Source: CAWIVH01 sp963839475
GTDB taxonomy: Bacteria > Acidobacteriota > UBA6911
Direction: 5' to 3'
DNA: 64,000 nucleotides
NCBI GenBank assembly: GCA_963839475.1
Contig: CAWIVH010000013.1
Location: forward strand, 682,001 to 746,000
How positions within the stretch are numbered: the stretch's first letter is position 1; the number at the start of each line of letters is the position of its first letter. Both the position numbers and the translations under genes were made by a program. Shown piece by piece: positions 36,690 to 47,100 of the stretch. The notes below the pieces were generated by a model, which saw only the letters and a program-made list of their open reading frames with translations, ran no database searches and was not told where the DNA came from.

Positions 36690-37563
36690 TGCTTGCCGGA
36701 TAGAAAGGTGAGTCTGTTCTCTGGTTCCTTAAATCTCCCCAGAGATCATGTGGGGGCGGGAGTCATCCCGGCCTGCCACTACCAAGCGGTAAACCTACGA
36801 TCGTCTGAAACCGTTATAATAATTGGTTTTAGTGGTTTACCGGCACTTCAGATTTCAAAGTAACATGCCCGGGATAAATTCCGGACGCACATGATTTTTG
36901 GAGATGGCACGTACAGGACTGTGAAGGTGGATTCTTACGAATTGGATTCAATACGTTGAATTAAATCCACAAAATTGGACAATCGGCTTTGAATCCGGGA
37001 GAACCCCATTCACCCTAAAGCAAAGTTGATAATAATCTTACAAACTCAGCCGGGATTCATATTGACAGAGGTCAGGATATTGCATTAATGTAGCACATCT
37101 TTGAGGAGTGATCTGCCATCCGCTTGTCTTGCTCCTTTTGAATGGGAAAAGAGGGTCAAACATCACTCTGCTGGCATCTTATTAAAAGTGCAGCGAAAGA
37201 ACATAAAAATCGGCATCGGCACTCAAATCTGCAATATCTTTTGTTTGTTGGAGTAGCCGGTTTTTTAGCGCTGATGCGTTAGATTGCCGGTGGCAGCTTC
37301 GGCTGTCCGCCGAGGCTTGCGTACCTGGCTTTCCCAAGCCGGGCGAGTTTTTGAATTCAAGCAATTGCCGGAATGAAAACACGATTGCCGGAACCCTTGT
37401 GCTGGAAGATGCCGCGTTTTTTAAAAGGCGGCTTGGATGAACCTGTGGGTTCGTGGAAGCGTGTGTATCCTTCCGGAAGTTCAATGATTCATGGCGTTTC
37501 CCCGAGATGAGTTGCGCCATGAGGGAGTGTTTAACAAGAAAGACGGAGGAGGAGTTGAGCAAT
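36690..37563. other. Long AT-richer spacer/leader before the frameshifted receptor
   Basis: I see no gene here. Signals present: a nested hairpin at 36787-36842 (outer arms CGGTAAACC and GGTTTACCG, inner AAACC and GGTTT), a 16-base dyad ATTCAATACGTTGAAT at 36946-36961, and TTGACA at 37062-37067 with TAAT-rich sequence about 17 bases on, a weak promoter candidate. If used, that promoter would give a leader of over 450 bases. Confidence 0.45.
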
Positions 37564-40500
37564 ATGAATGAAAAAATGACTCGCCTGCTGTTCCTGTCGT
37601 CTTTGGCTATTCTCCTGATTCTGCCGTTAGCGTTCTCACAGGAAACCACGGCAGGGTTCCAGGGAGTGGTCAAGGATCCTTCCGGCGCAGTAGTCGCCGG
37701 AGCCACGCTGGAGATTTCCAGCCCGGCTTTGATCGGAACCAGGAAAACCACGACAGACACCGGGGGCAATTACCGGTTTGCAGCCCTTCCCCCCGGCGAC
37801 TATACCCTTTCGGTGACTGCCACGGGATTCCGTACTCATAAACAGACCGGAATTGAACTCGCGGTCGGCCGCCTGCCCAATATCGACATACAGCTGGCGG
37901 TGGGTGCCGTGGCTGAGACCGTTGTAGTCTCGGGAGCCGCGCCCATCGTGGATACGACCCAGAGCAAGGTCGCGATCTCGGTTACCCAGGAAATGATGGA
38001 TGCTTTGCCGAAGGGGCGTTCCTTCGAATCGATGATCCAGATGGCTCCCGGATCGCGAAATGAACCTCTGCAGGGCGGCTACCAGGTGGACGGCGCCAGC
38101 GACGGAGAAAACGTCTTCATGGTCGACGGCGTGAACACCACCAACATCCAGAACGGCGGCTCGGGTAAAAGCTTCCAGATGGACTTCATCAAGGAAGTTC
38201 AGGTCAAATCGAGCAGCTTCGAAGCCGAATTCGGCGGGGCGCTCGGAGGCGTTGTCAATGCCGTTCCCAAGCAGGGTTCCAACTCCTGGAGCGGGTCCCT
38301 GGTAACCTATTATCAGAACCAGGCGCTCAACGCCAATAACGGTGATCGTGCCCTCCGGACCAATCCGAATCTGCCTTCACTCAACACGACGACCCGGACG
38401 GATGCCACCCCCGAATACTACTATGCCAAGCCGGATACAATGGTACCAACTGGAGCCGGGCTATGAGGTCGGCGGACCGATTCTGAAGGACAAACTGTGG
38501 CTGTTCAGCAGCTTTATACCGCAGCTCCAAACCAGACGGCGGACCACCCTATTTACCGGCAGCAATCCAGGCCCGCGAGAGCTGACACAGACCACCTCAA
38601 CGTATAATGCTTATAACAGGCTGGACTATGGAGTTTACGACCGTTTGCGCGTGTTTGCAGCCTGGAACTATGGCTACGGACGGCAAACAGGAACCCTGGG
38701 TGGGCAGGACAGTGCTTATGGACAGCGTAATACCGGTTCCACTACCGATCCCAACACCTTCCGTTCCGATGCGGCGACGATCTCCCCGCAGTCGACCTAC
38801 AGCTTTGGCGGCGACTGGACCCCGACATCCAAGCTGGTGATCAATGCCCGCTATGGCTATTTCTTCTCGAATAGCACGCAGCGGGGAACGCCACATCGGC
38901 ACCCGCTACCAGTACAGCTCCACGGTAAACGCTGCGAGCAAAGACCTGGCGGGTCAGACCATTCCCAGTTTCATCTTATAACACCAGCGGCTATGCGAAC
39001 ATCCCGCAGCAACTTCGCTACGGTGTTTGACGCCTACAAACGCAAGAGCTGGAATTCGGATGCCTCGTACTTCTTCCGCTTCCTCTCCGGCACCCACACG
39101 GTAAAAGGCGGGTACGCCTGGTCGGGACAAACCAACGACGTGCTGCGCACTTATCAGGGTGGATTTGTGACCATGACCTGGGCGCAGGAGTATGCGGTGC
39201 AAACCGGCACTGCGGTCTGCGACGCCATCAAAGCGCAGAACCTGAAGGATTACGGCGTTTCCTCGTGCCAGGGCCGGTATGGCTACTTCATCGTCGGCAA
39301 CGGCGTAGTCAATACGGGGGTCAGCGCTCAGACCGCGCATGGGATCTACATCCAGGATGCCTGGAATTTCGGCAAGGGCCTGACGCTGAACCTGGGACTC
39401 CGGTTTGACAAGGAAACCCAGCCTCCCTACGATCCGGCGCGGTTCCCGACGCTCAAATTCGGCTGGGGCGACAAAATTGCTCCCCGGATCGGCGGCGCCT
39501 ACGATCTTTTTAAGAATGGCAAGGTCAAGATCTACGGCAGCTACGGTAAGTTCTACGACATCATGAAGATGGGGCTTGCCCGCGGATCGTTCGGCAGCGA
39601 CTACTGGCATAATTGCGTTTATGCCATGGACAGCACCGACTACACCAAGATCACCCCGACCTACCCGATTGGCGGCGGTTGCCCTGCCACCGGTCCGGCG
39701 CCGGGCGTGACCGTTGGACGCTTCATCGAAAACGTGGACTACCGCGCCACGAAAGCCGATCCCCGCGATCCGGCTATTCAGCCGGACATGAAACCCATGT
39801 CCCAGCATGAATATGTCGGCGGCGTGGATTGGGCGATCAATCCGAACTGGAGCCTGGAGACCCGTTATTCGCACAAAGCCCTCGACATGGCGATCGAAGA
39901 CATGGCGATCACCGATAACCTGGGCTTCTACATCGGCAACCCTGGTTCCAAGTTCGCCGACATCCTGCATCGCCCGGTCGTAATACCCGACGACTCCGGC
40001 AACGATTATCAGACCACGGTGCCTTTCTGCGCGGAATGCCCGGCCCCGGTGCCTGCCATCCGCAAGTACGACGGAGTGGAATTCAAACTTACCAGAAGGC
40101 CCACGGGGAAGTGGTTCGGATCGGCTTCTTACACCTACAGCAAGCTCAGAGGTAACTACGCCGGTTTGACCAACACCGATCCCACCGATGGCGGCGGCGG
40201 ACGTCACTCGCCCAATAACCATCGCGCCTTCGACATCCCGACCATGACCTACCTGCCCAGCGGGAAGATCGATGACGGGCCTTTGGCGACCGACCGGCCG
40301 AATACCGGCAAGGTCTACGGCTACTATCGCCAGAAGTGGATGGGCGGTACGTCGCTGTTCGGCTTCAACCAGCTGATGTACCAGGGAACGCCGCTCAGCA
40401 CCTGTTTGCCGGTTGTCGGCACCTCGTCCGCCTGCCAGTGGGCGGAAGGCCGCGGCAATTGGGTGAACCTGATCCGGAACTCGGACGGCTCCATTTCGAA

Positions 40501-40918
40501 AGGCAGCGTCGAAAGCAACAAACGGACACCGGCCCTATTCCAGACCGATGTTAACCTCACTCACGAAATCCCGATGAGCAAGGCGCGCGAAAATTCACGC
40601 CTCATCTTCGAGGCCAATATCTTTAACCTTTTCAACCAGCGCGCTGAAACGGTGTACTATGAATTCGCTATTCCCACTAACCTGATCAACCCCGCCCGCG
40701 CCAACAGAATGCAGGGCGACCTCGGCGTTGATTTCGGAAAGGTGATGAACGGCTACAACTACATAGATGCACTGAATGGCACGGGCACTTTTGCCGGCAA
40801 CGTTCCCGGCACGACCACCAAGATCCAGGCTCCTCTGACTCTGGCCAGCCGTTACGGCCTGGCGAGCGGCTTCCAGAATGCCCGCAGCCTCCGTTTGACA
40901 GTTCGCTACAGCTTCTAG
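37564..40918 (+). pseudogene. Oar-like TonB-dependent receptor with four +1 frame breaks
   Basis: Reading from the ATG at 37564: signal peptide (MTRLLFLSSLAILLILPLAF), a carboxypeptidase-regulatory Ig-like domain (GFQGVVKDPSGAVVAGATL), a plug domain, then a large beta-barrel to 40918 ending in RLTVRYSF. The frame changes by +1 near 38436 (YYYAKPD runs on as QWYQLEPGYEVGGP), again near 38888, near 38977 and near 39020; between 38890 and 39020 the natural peptide (IGTRYQYSSTVNAASKDL) is in another frame. Removing four bases gives about 1,116 residues, close to the intact paralogue at 44137 (1,130). Role: outer-membrane uptake or surface protein. Confidence 0.85.
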
Positions 40919-40936
40919 CCGACTGTTTTTCTCCTT

Positions 40937-40969
40937 AAAAAAGGGGCCGGGAAACCGGCCCTTTTTTTT
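40937..40969 (+). terminator. Rho-independent terminator after the receptor gene
   Basis: A GC stem (GGGCCGG, loop GAAA, CCGGCCC) is preceded by an A-run and followed by eight Ts, 19 bases after the receptor stop codon. This is a classic intrinsic terminator. Confidence 0.9.
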
Positions 40970-41163
40970 CGGTTAGAGCAAGAAATTCAGCAGCAACAAG
41001 CCCGCTCTTTCGTCATCATCCTTACAAATTTCCTATGCCCGCCCGGGGATCGTATGATCTAATTCCAACCTGGGACCGCCGACCGCTTAAGATTGGAAGG
41101 CTGTCCTGGTACAGGCGTCAATCAAGGCAGGTATTGTTTCTGTTTGATTTGAATGAGCTGGAG

Positions 41164-42225
41164 ATGATCCGTCGCACGCATCCTAGTTTTTTCACGCTCC
41201 TGGTGCTTGTCCGCTGTCTGGCGGGAACCATCGCTGCTGCCGGATCGGCAGAAAAAAAAGCGAATGTCCCGAAGAGAACTTCCCCCAGCGCTCCCTTGGC
41301 CGTCATCCACCTCGACAAGGATCAGCTGCTTCAATTTTACCCCGAGGATCTGGGCGGCGTAGCCTTCAGTCCCGATCAGAGCGGGACGGCTGCGATATTG
41401 GCAAAAGTCGGAGAACGGGTCGAGTCTTTTTTTCATAATTATCCCAATACGACTTCCAAAGAAGATGTGCTTCTCGAGCGATTAACCGCGAAGGGCGAAG
41501 TGCAGGATTCCCTGAGGCAGATCTACGATTACATGGTGCGGGTCTGCGCCATTGATGCCGGACTGGGACTGGAGGAGGAACGCGGGGAAAACCAAACTAA
41601 GCATGTGAAGTATAAAAAAGTGAAGGAGTATTGCCTGACCTCCGGGTATGTGGGCACCCTGGTGCTTTTTCACCCGGTGCGGCAGCCTGATTCCATGTAT
41701 CGCTACCTGGGGAAACAGACCTCCGCGCCTCACTCCCATGTCCTGGCCTTTGCCCAGAAGCCGGCAGCCCGATATGCCATCGGTGCATTCCGGGCCAGCG
41801 GAAATTCGCCGCCGGCTCCGATGCTCTACCAGGGGCTGGTCTGGATCGACCCGCAAACCTATCAGATCAGGAAACTCCGGGCGGACCTGCTGGCACCGCT
41901 TGAAAGCGTGAAGCTTGCCAGCCACAGTACGGAACTCAGCTTCAGCGAGGTTCGATTCAGAGACATTCCCGAATCGTTCTGGGTGCCGCAAAAAGTATTG
42001 GTGACCCTGAGCTGGAAAGGGAAGCACTATCGCAATCTGCACCGGTATTCCGACTACAGGGTCTTCACGGTCAGGAGCTTCGATTCAATTCAGCTACCCA
42101 AGCCACGAACCGCAAAGACCTCCAAGACCGCTAAGAAGATATTCTATGGCTTCGCGGGCTTTGTGGCCTTGGTGGTTTTATCGAGCGGGCGGATGACGCC
42201 GGTTTCATCCAGCACGACAGGGTAA
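41164..42225 (+). CDS. Exported hypothetical protein, possible LolA/outer-membrane-lipid-like fold; repeat-derived tail
   Basis: The ATG at 41164 gives a 353-residue product with a signal peptide (FFTLLVLVRCLAGTIAAAGS); the frame to 41035 is an over-extension. No named family is certain. The second half (MLYQGLVWIDPQTYQIRKL, then FSEVRFRDIPESFWVPQKV) resembles acidobacterial proteins with a LolA-like beta-sheet reading a carried molecule. The last ~40 residues, from about RTAKTSKTAKK onward, are encoded by the family A repeat at 42108-42179, so the native stop was probably lost and the tail is accidental. It is convergent with and overlaps the gene at 42144 by 82 bases. Confidence 0.65.
   Translation: MIRRTHPSFFTLLVLVRCLAGTIAAAGSAEKKANVPKRTSPSAPLAVIHLDKDQLLQFYPEDLGGVAFSPDQSGTAAILAKVGERVESFFHNYPNTTSKEDVLLERLTAKGEVQDSLRQIYDYMVRVCAIDAGLGLEEERGENQTKHVKYKKVKEYCLTSGYVGTLVLFHPVRQPDSMYRYLGKQTSAPHSHVLAFAQKPAARYAIGAFRASGNSPPAPMLYQGLVWIDPQTYQIRKLRADLLAPLESVKLASHSTELSFSEVRFRDIPESFWVPQKVLVTLSWKGKHYRNLHRYSDYRVFTVRSFDSIQLPKPRTAKTSKTAKKIFYGFAGFVALVVLSSGRMTPVSSSTTG
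42108..42179. repeat. Family A inverted repeat inside the overlapping 3' ends of two genes
   Basis: Left arm 42108-42138 (aaccgcaaagacc, caagaccgctaagaag) and right arm 42150-42179 (cttcgcgggctttg, ccttggtggttt). It encodes the Lys/Thr-rich end of the plus-strand protein and the tail DKTTKATKPAKP of the minus-strand protein. Confidence 0.75.
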
Positions 42226-42512
42226 CCCTCGAGCTGCTTGGGAATCTTTTGTTCCACCTCCGGGGATTTCTTGACGACCATCACCTTCAAGCAGGTGGTC
42301 TTCTCGTCCTCGAGCAGTCCGACGTAGACGCCGACGACGCCAGGAATGGCAAGCAGCTCCCGGTCGTGGTCCCTCAGAACATCGTTGATGTCGCGTCGAG
42401 GCGTGGTCTCTTCTTGTCGTGGGTGATTCACGGGTGACCTCGTGCAGGCGAAGTGAGGCATCAATGGCATAACGCCTATGATCCACAGCGCCGCAAGTTT
42501 ATGGATCGCCAC
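42144..42512 (-). CDS. Putative lipoprotein: stand-alone N-terminal domain of the nal1-like peptidase family
   Basis: A 122-residue product with a hydrophobic start (LWIIGVMPLMPHFAC) that could be a lipoprotein signal with C23. The middle (LLAIPGVVGVYVGLLED, then KIPKQLEGYPVVLDETG) is a paralogue of the N-terminal part of the neighbouring serine peptidase (MAMEDVIGTAVAQDD, then DLPREIAGVRARPE), without the protease domain. The Thr/Lys-rich tail is encoded by the family A repeat. It may be a truncated duplicate or a pro-domain-like inhibitor. Confidence 0.6.
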   Translation of the reverse strand: MAIHKLAALWIIGVMPLMPHFACTRSPVNHPRQEETTPRRDINDVLRDHDRELLAIPGVVGVYVGLLEDEKTTCLKVMVVKKSPEVEQKIPKQLEGYPVVLDETGVIRPLDKTTKATKPAKP

Positions 42513-42883
42513 GCGGCCTCGCAGTTCTGTCCAATTTGAGAAGAACCGGGACTGAAAATGCCTGTCCCGAGGGGACGCATAGTGATGGCCAAACCTTTAT
42601 CAGTGCGCTAATAGCAAAATCCAAATCGGCTTGGTGTTATACAGTGCGTCATAAGTCTTTGCGCACGATTGAAGGGCATTCGACGAAAAGCGGCGCCGGG
42701 GGCGCCACAGTCCAAAGCCGCTGCGCGGCTCCCGATATGGCGCCGGAGGCGCTTTGGAGTGCGGCGCCCCCGGCGCCGCTTTAGGGATCATGTTTGGATC
42801 AACATATCTACAGCGATCAAGGTCGTCCTACATAGCATAATCCACATACGTGGGCTGCCAGCAATACCCCTATCGGTGCGCTG
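42513..42883. repeat. Spacer with GC palindrome, family D copy 1
   Basis: A perfect 20-base inverted repeat pairs 42687-42706 (AAAGCGGCGCCGGGGGCGCC) with 42763-42782. Smaller GC hairpins (GCCGCTGCGCGGC and GGCGCCGGAGGCGC) lie between the arms, giving a cruciform of about 96 bases. A decayed relative is at 47851-47907. Nothing else is recognised in the spacer. Confidence 0.8.
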
Positions 42884-44000
42884 TTAGTTGCCAACCATGG
42901 TTGCGGTGCCGCCCATTTTGTCTCCCAGGAAGGTCAGCACTTCCCCGATTGGATTGGCAATGGCAGAGGAGCTGCTGCCGGCAAAAAGAAGTCCTACGGC
43001 TTTTGGATTTGTGGTTACATCTTGAACCATAAGGGATCCGGAATCGCCGGAATTTAGGAACTTGCTGCCGCCATTGCTGATGACAATCTGGCCGGTAAAG
43101 GTTTTTGTGAAGGCATATCCACCGGCACACTCATTTTCGTAGGCAACCGATACGGTTGCGTTAAGTCCCGAGACCTTACTCCGAGTCAATCCAGTAGTAC
43201 GCCCGCTTTTCTTTACCGTTTGCCCTATAAAAGCGGCGGCAGTGGTCGCAGAGATTGTTCCGATTTCCAAAATCGAGCCATCTGTTCTTACCATCCCAGG
43301 AATCACCTGTGCGATTGCGCAATCAACATTGCTGCCTGGAAGGGATTTTATTCCAGACAAAGTTGCTACATTTTGAGCACTGGCAGCATTGCAGCCGACG
43401 TCTATTAGACCGGGTTGAACTACGGGATCGTCTTTAGTCGCTTTCCTGCTGTTGCCGCCGGAAACAATATCAGCCTCCAAAACATGATAGTTGCTGAGTA
43501 TGTACTGTTTGCCGCCTATTTGAACCAAGGAACCGAGCGTTCCGCCGCAACAATATCCGTTAGCTAAGTCATATCTCCAGCTTCCAGAAGTGCCAAGCTG
43601 GATGGGAGGTGTCTGTATTGCCTTGTGGGATACGCGGCGCCCCCGGCTTACCCACCATCGCCCTGAAAGGCTCTGTAATCTCAGGTCTCGCCCTTACGCC
43701 GGCGATCTCGCGGGGAAGGTCTTTGTAGGCTTTCGCAGGGTTTTTGCCTTCCAGGTTGACGTAGATGACCATGGTTATCTCGCCGTCGTCATCCTGCGCC
43801 ACCGCTGTTCCGATGACATCCTCCATGGCCATCAGGGTAGGAGTAACCGTTTCCTGCACCTCGATGACCTTTTTGACTCGCGGGTGATGGACGGTCAGAT
43901 CTTCCGGCTGTGCGCCCATCGCAAAGGCCAGCAGGGCCAGTGCCGCAATCAACAATGGAATGATTCGCGCAATCCTGAAACGCAGCTTGGTCGCAAACAT
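42884..44000 (-). pseudogene. Secreted trypsin-like serine peptidase, nal1-like, with one +1 frame break
   Basis: Two frames make one protein. The first (44000 to about 43610) carries a signal peptide (ARIIPLLIAALALLAFAMGA) and the family's N-terminal domain. The second continues from about 43605 with TPPIQLGTSGSW, then CCGGTLGSLVQIGG. The chymotrypsin-fold triad is complete in the second part: His in SNYHVLE, Asp in VDCAIAQ, Ser in SGDSGSLM. The frame jumps by +1 near 43600-43620. Deleting one base gives 371 residues. The protease domain is undamaged, so a sequencing error or recent mutation is as likely as old decay. It is flanked by the lone N-terminal-domain paralogue downstream. Confidence 0.8.
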
Positions 44001-44077
44001 GACTCCCTCACTTTCCCGTTTTTAATCTTAGGAATTCTTTATATCCATGATCCGGCTGAGCGCAAATCATTGCAAGC

Positions 44078-44114
44078 AAAAAAAACGCGGCGGTTTTTAC
44101 CCGCCGCGCTTTTT
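44078..44114. terminator. Bidirectional intrinsic terminator
   Basis: CGCGGCGG (44086-44093) and CCGCCGCG (44101-44108) form a perfect stem. On the minus strand it is followed by eight Ts and lies about 28 bases after the stop of the receptor gene at 44137; on the plus strand it is followed by CTTTTT. Confidence 0.88.
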
Positions 44115-44136
44115 GGATCGAAAAAACCAGGGATGA

Positions 44137-47100
44137 CTAGAAGATGAACTTCAGGGCCATCTGGAAGAAACGACGTCCGGAGTAGCCGGTAGTTACGTAG
44201 GCGCCGGCTGATACGTCCTGGGACCCGGGATTGTTCAGATTCGGGTGATTGAAGACATTGTACGCTTCCGCGCGCAGTTGCAGAGAGTAGCGCTCGGTCA
44301 GGTAGAACCTCTTGTACATCCCCAGGTCGAAGCTTCGCGATCCCGGACCGCGATAGCGGTTGCGGCCCGACATGGTCGAGGGGAAGGTCCCGACATCGGA
44401 GATCCCGGTCTTAGGATCATACCAGCTCGAGTCGAAGTAATTGGACATGTTCAGGTAATTGTAGGTGTTCGGCGTCGACGTCGGTGTCAAACCATCGCCG
44501 GAAACGGGCACTGGCTTTTTGGTGAAGCCGTAAGGGCACGAATTCCAAGCAAGGCTGCAGTCGTAGATGGCAAACGGGGTGCCGGTCCGAAAGCCAACGA
44601 TGGGCGCCAGCGTCCAGCCGTCAAGTACCTGCTTCTGCCAGCCTTTCGCATTTTTATATCCGAAATCCCAGATTCCGGAAATCACAAAACGGTGGCGTAT
44701 GTCGTAGTAGGAGTCGCCGCGGTCGATGCTGGGTTTGTCCGGCACGAGCCAGCCAAGATTGTATACACCCGAGCTGAATGTGTCGCTCAAATCATCCATG
44801 CCGTGTGCATAGGTGTAATTGGTACGCAGGTTCAATCCCCATTTGCCATGGATTTCATAGCGCAAATTCATGGCGTTGTAGTTGGAGGACCCGCCGTTGG
44901 TGCGGAAGTTGATATTCGAGTATTGCGTGTTTATCATACGCGCGGTGCAGGTTCCGGGATCGCCATCTGTTCCGGGCGTGCACGGCGTGCCGCCGTAAAA
45001 ATTACCATACCCGATTCGGTTGGTGTTGGTGATGCCGTACTGGTTTTCACCCACCGAACCAGAGTATTCCACCGCGCCCAGCATGCGCTCGCCGAACCTG
45101 TGCTCAATCGCAGCGCTGAACAGGTGGGCATAGGCGGTCTTTATGTTGGGATCGACTCCGCGCAGGGTTACCTTGGGAAGCGGCTTGGTGCCCGTGTTGC
45201 CGGAGAGAATTCCCAGATTTGATGTGCTGATTGGGATTGAGGGAAAATCAACGCCGGAAGTTATGGAGACGGTGGCGTAATTCGGCGGATTCTGGATGAC
45301 GTTAAAGGTCACGTTGCCGAAGTTGCGTTCGTATCCGATCCCGTATCCGCCGCGAAGGCTGGTCTTGCCGTCGCCGAAGAGGTCATAGGCAACCCCGATC
45401 CTGGGGGCGACATTCCCATAGGAGGTGTTCCACAGCTTGCCGATGGGGCTGTTGGGGGCAAGCTGAACCGATCCGCTGGCGGTCTGCTTATAAATATCGG
45501 ATCCGCTTCCCGGATACCAGTTGGCATCCAGCTTGGGATCCTTATTGTGCTGGGTCCCAAAGACCTCCCAGCGCACGCCAAGGTTGAGGGTCAAGCGGTT
45601 CGAGACCCTCCAGGCATCCTGCGCGTAGAGCGACCAGTCGTTGTAACGGTTGCTGCGGCTGAAGTTTGGCATGCCGACCGGCAGGATCAGAGTGCAATCC
45701 GTAGTTACGGTCGCGCCGCAGGGGTATTTGCCCTGTGGATCTACTGCTACCTGCATTTGATAGAGTTGCCCTTGCAGGAGGTTTTCGAAAGACCTCGGCA
45801 GCGAGGTGCCAAGGTATTCGCCGGCCGTCTCATAGGCACCGAAAGTACGGTTGTCACGCAGGTAGTTGTAGCTGCCGCCAAAACGGAACTGGTGCCTGCC
45901 CTTGACCCAGGAAAAATCCTGGTAGATCTGGAGGAAGTTCTGAGGGCCGCCGAAAGGGATACCGCTTCCCGGGGTATAAGGGCCGTATCCGGGAAAGGCA
46001 ATGGGTCCGCCGGGCAGGTTGGCCGCGCCGCTGCTGTACATATACAGAGTCGGGACCGCTCCCCACTTGTCGGAGAAGGGCTGCTGGTTGTTGAACCGGT
46101 TGAAATTGAGTTTGGACTGGCTGATCAGGGTTGGCGAGAAAGTCCGGGTCAGCGAGAAAACCGCGCTGTTGTTGAACTGGGTGTTCGGTGTGTTGTAGCC
46201 GTCGTAGGGGCTTTCGCTCACGGTCCCCGGGAAATCATTTTCACTAAAAAGCGCATACCGGAAGTACAACTGGGTTTTGTCGCTCAGGTTGTAGTCGACA
46301 CGGTTGACAGTATTATATGTGTTCTGCGGCGCGCCTCCGCCCGAATCACTGGGAACGACATAATTGACCCGCTGGAACAGTGGCGTCGATGATGGGATCG
46401 CAGCGCACTTGCTGTCGGCCGCCAGTCCCTTGCAAAGATCGACTCCCTGGCTCAAAAGGTCCGCCTTGCTGACCTTGCCGAGGACGTTTACACCGGAAGC
46501 GACGGCGCCGTAGGTCTTGAAGAAATTCTGCGTATTCAGTGCAGTTAAAGCCAGCAATTCGGAGGTTGGGATATAGGCGGTATTGTTGGCCGAGCTTCGT
46601 ACCCGGGTCCACTCCGTACTGGAAAAAAAGAATAATTTGTCCTTGATCACCGGGCCGCCCAGGGAGTAGCCAAACTGATTTCGCACAAATACCGGCTTAT
46701 CCTGCTGGTTGGCGTTGCTGTTGAAATCGTTGGACGCCAGTGCCGAGGTCCGGTTGAACTCATAAGCCGTTCCATGGAACTGGTTGGTGCCGCTCTTGGT
46801 CGCGACATTCACAATCCCACCGCTTGCACGCCCGAACTCAGCCGTGAAATTGTTGGTGAGAACGCTGAATTCCTGGACCGCGTCGAGTGGAACCGGCTGG
46901 CCGACGGTGGAGGTGAATTCATCATTATTAGCAGCGCCATCAAGCATTATATTGGTCGAAGCTGAACGCTGGCCATTGATTGCGTATCCTGCTCCACGAC
47001 CATCGGGAGTGTCGCCCGACACATTTCCCACCGTTCCCACCAGGTCATAGGGATTGCGGGTCAGAGTCGGCAGGTCGACGATTTGCTGCGTTTCAACTAT

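Noticed and set aside
37182..37769. 195-residue minus-strand frame
   Set aside because: It overlaps the start of the receptor gene, lacks a ribosome site and has no domain.
38342..40918. Separate 858-residue receptor gene starting at 38342
   Set aside because: Its N-terminal part runs out of frame over the upstream receptor and becomes meaningful only after 38440, so it is the continuation of the gene that starts at 37564.
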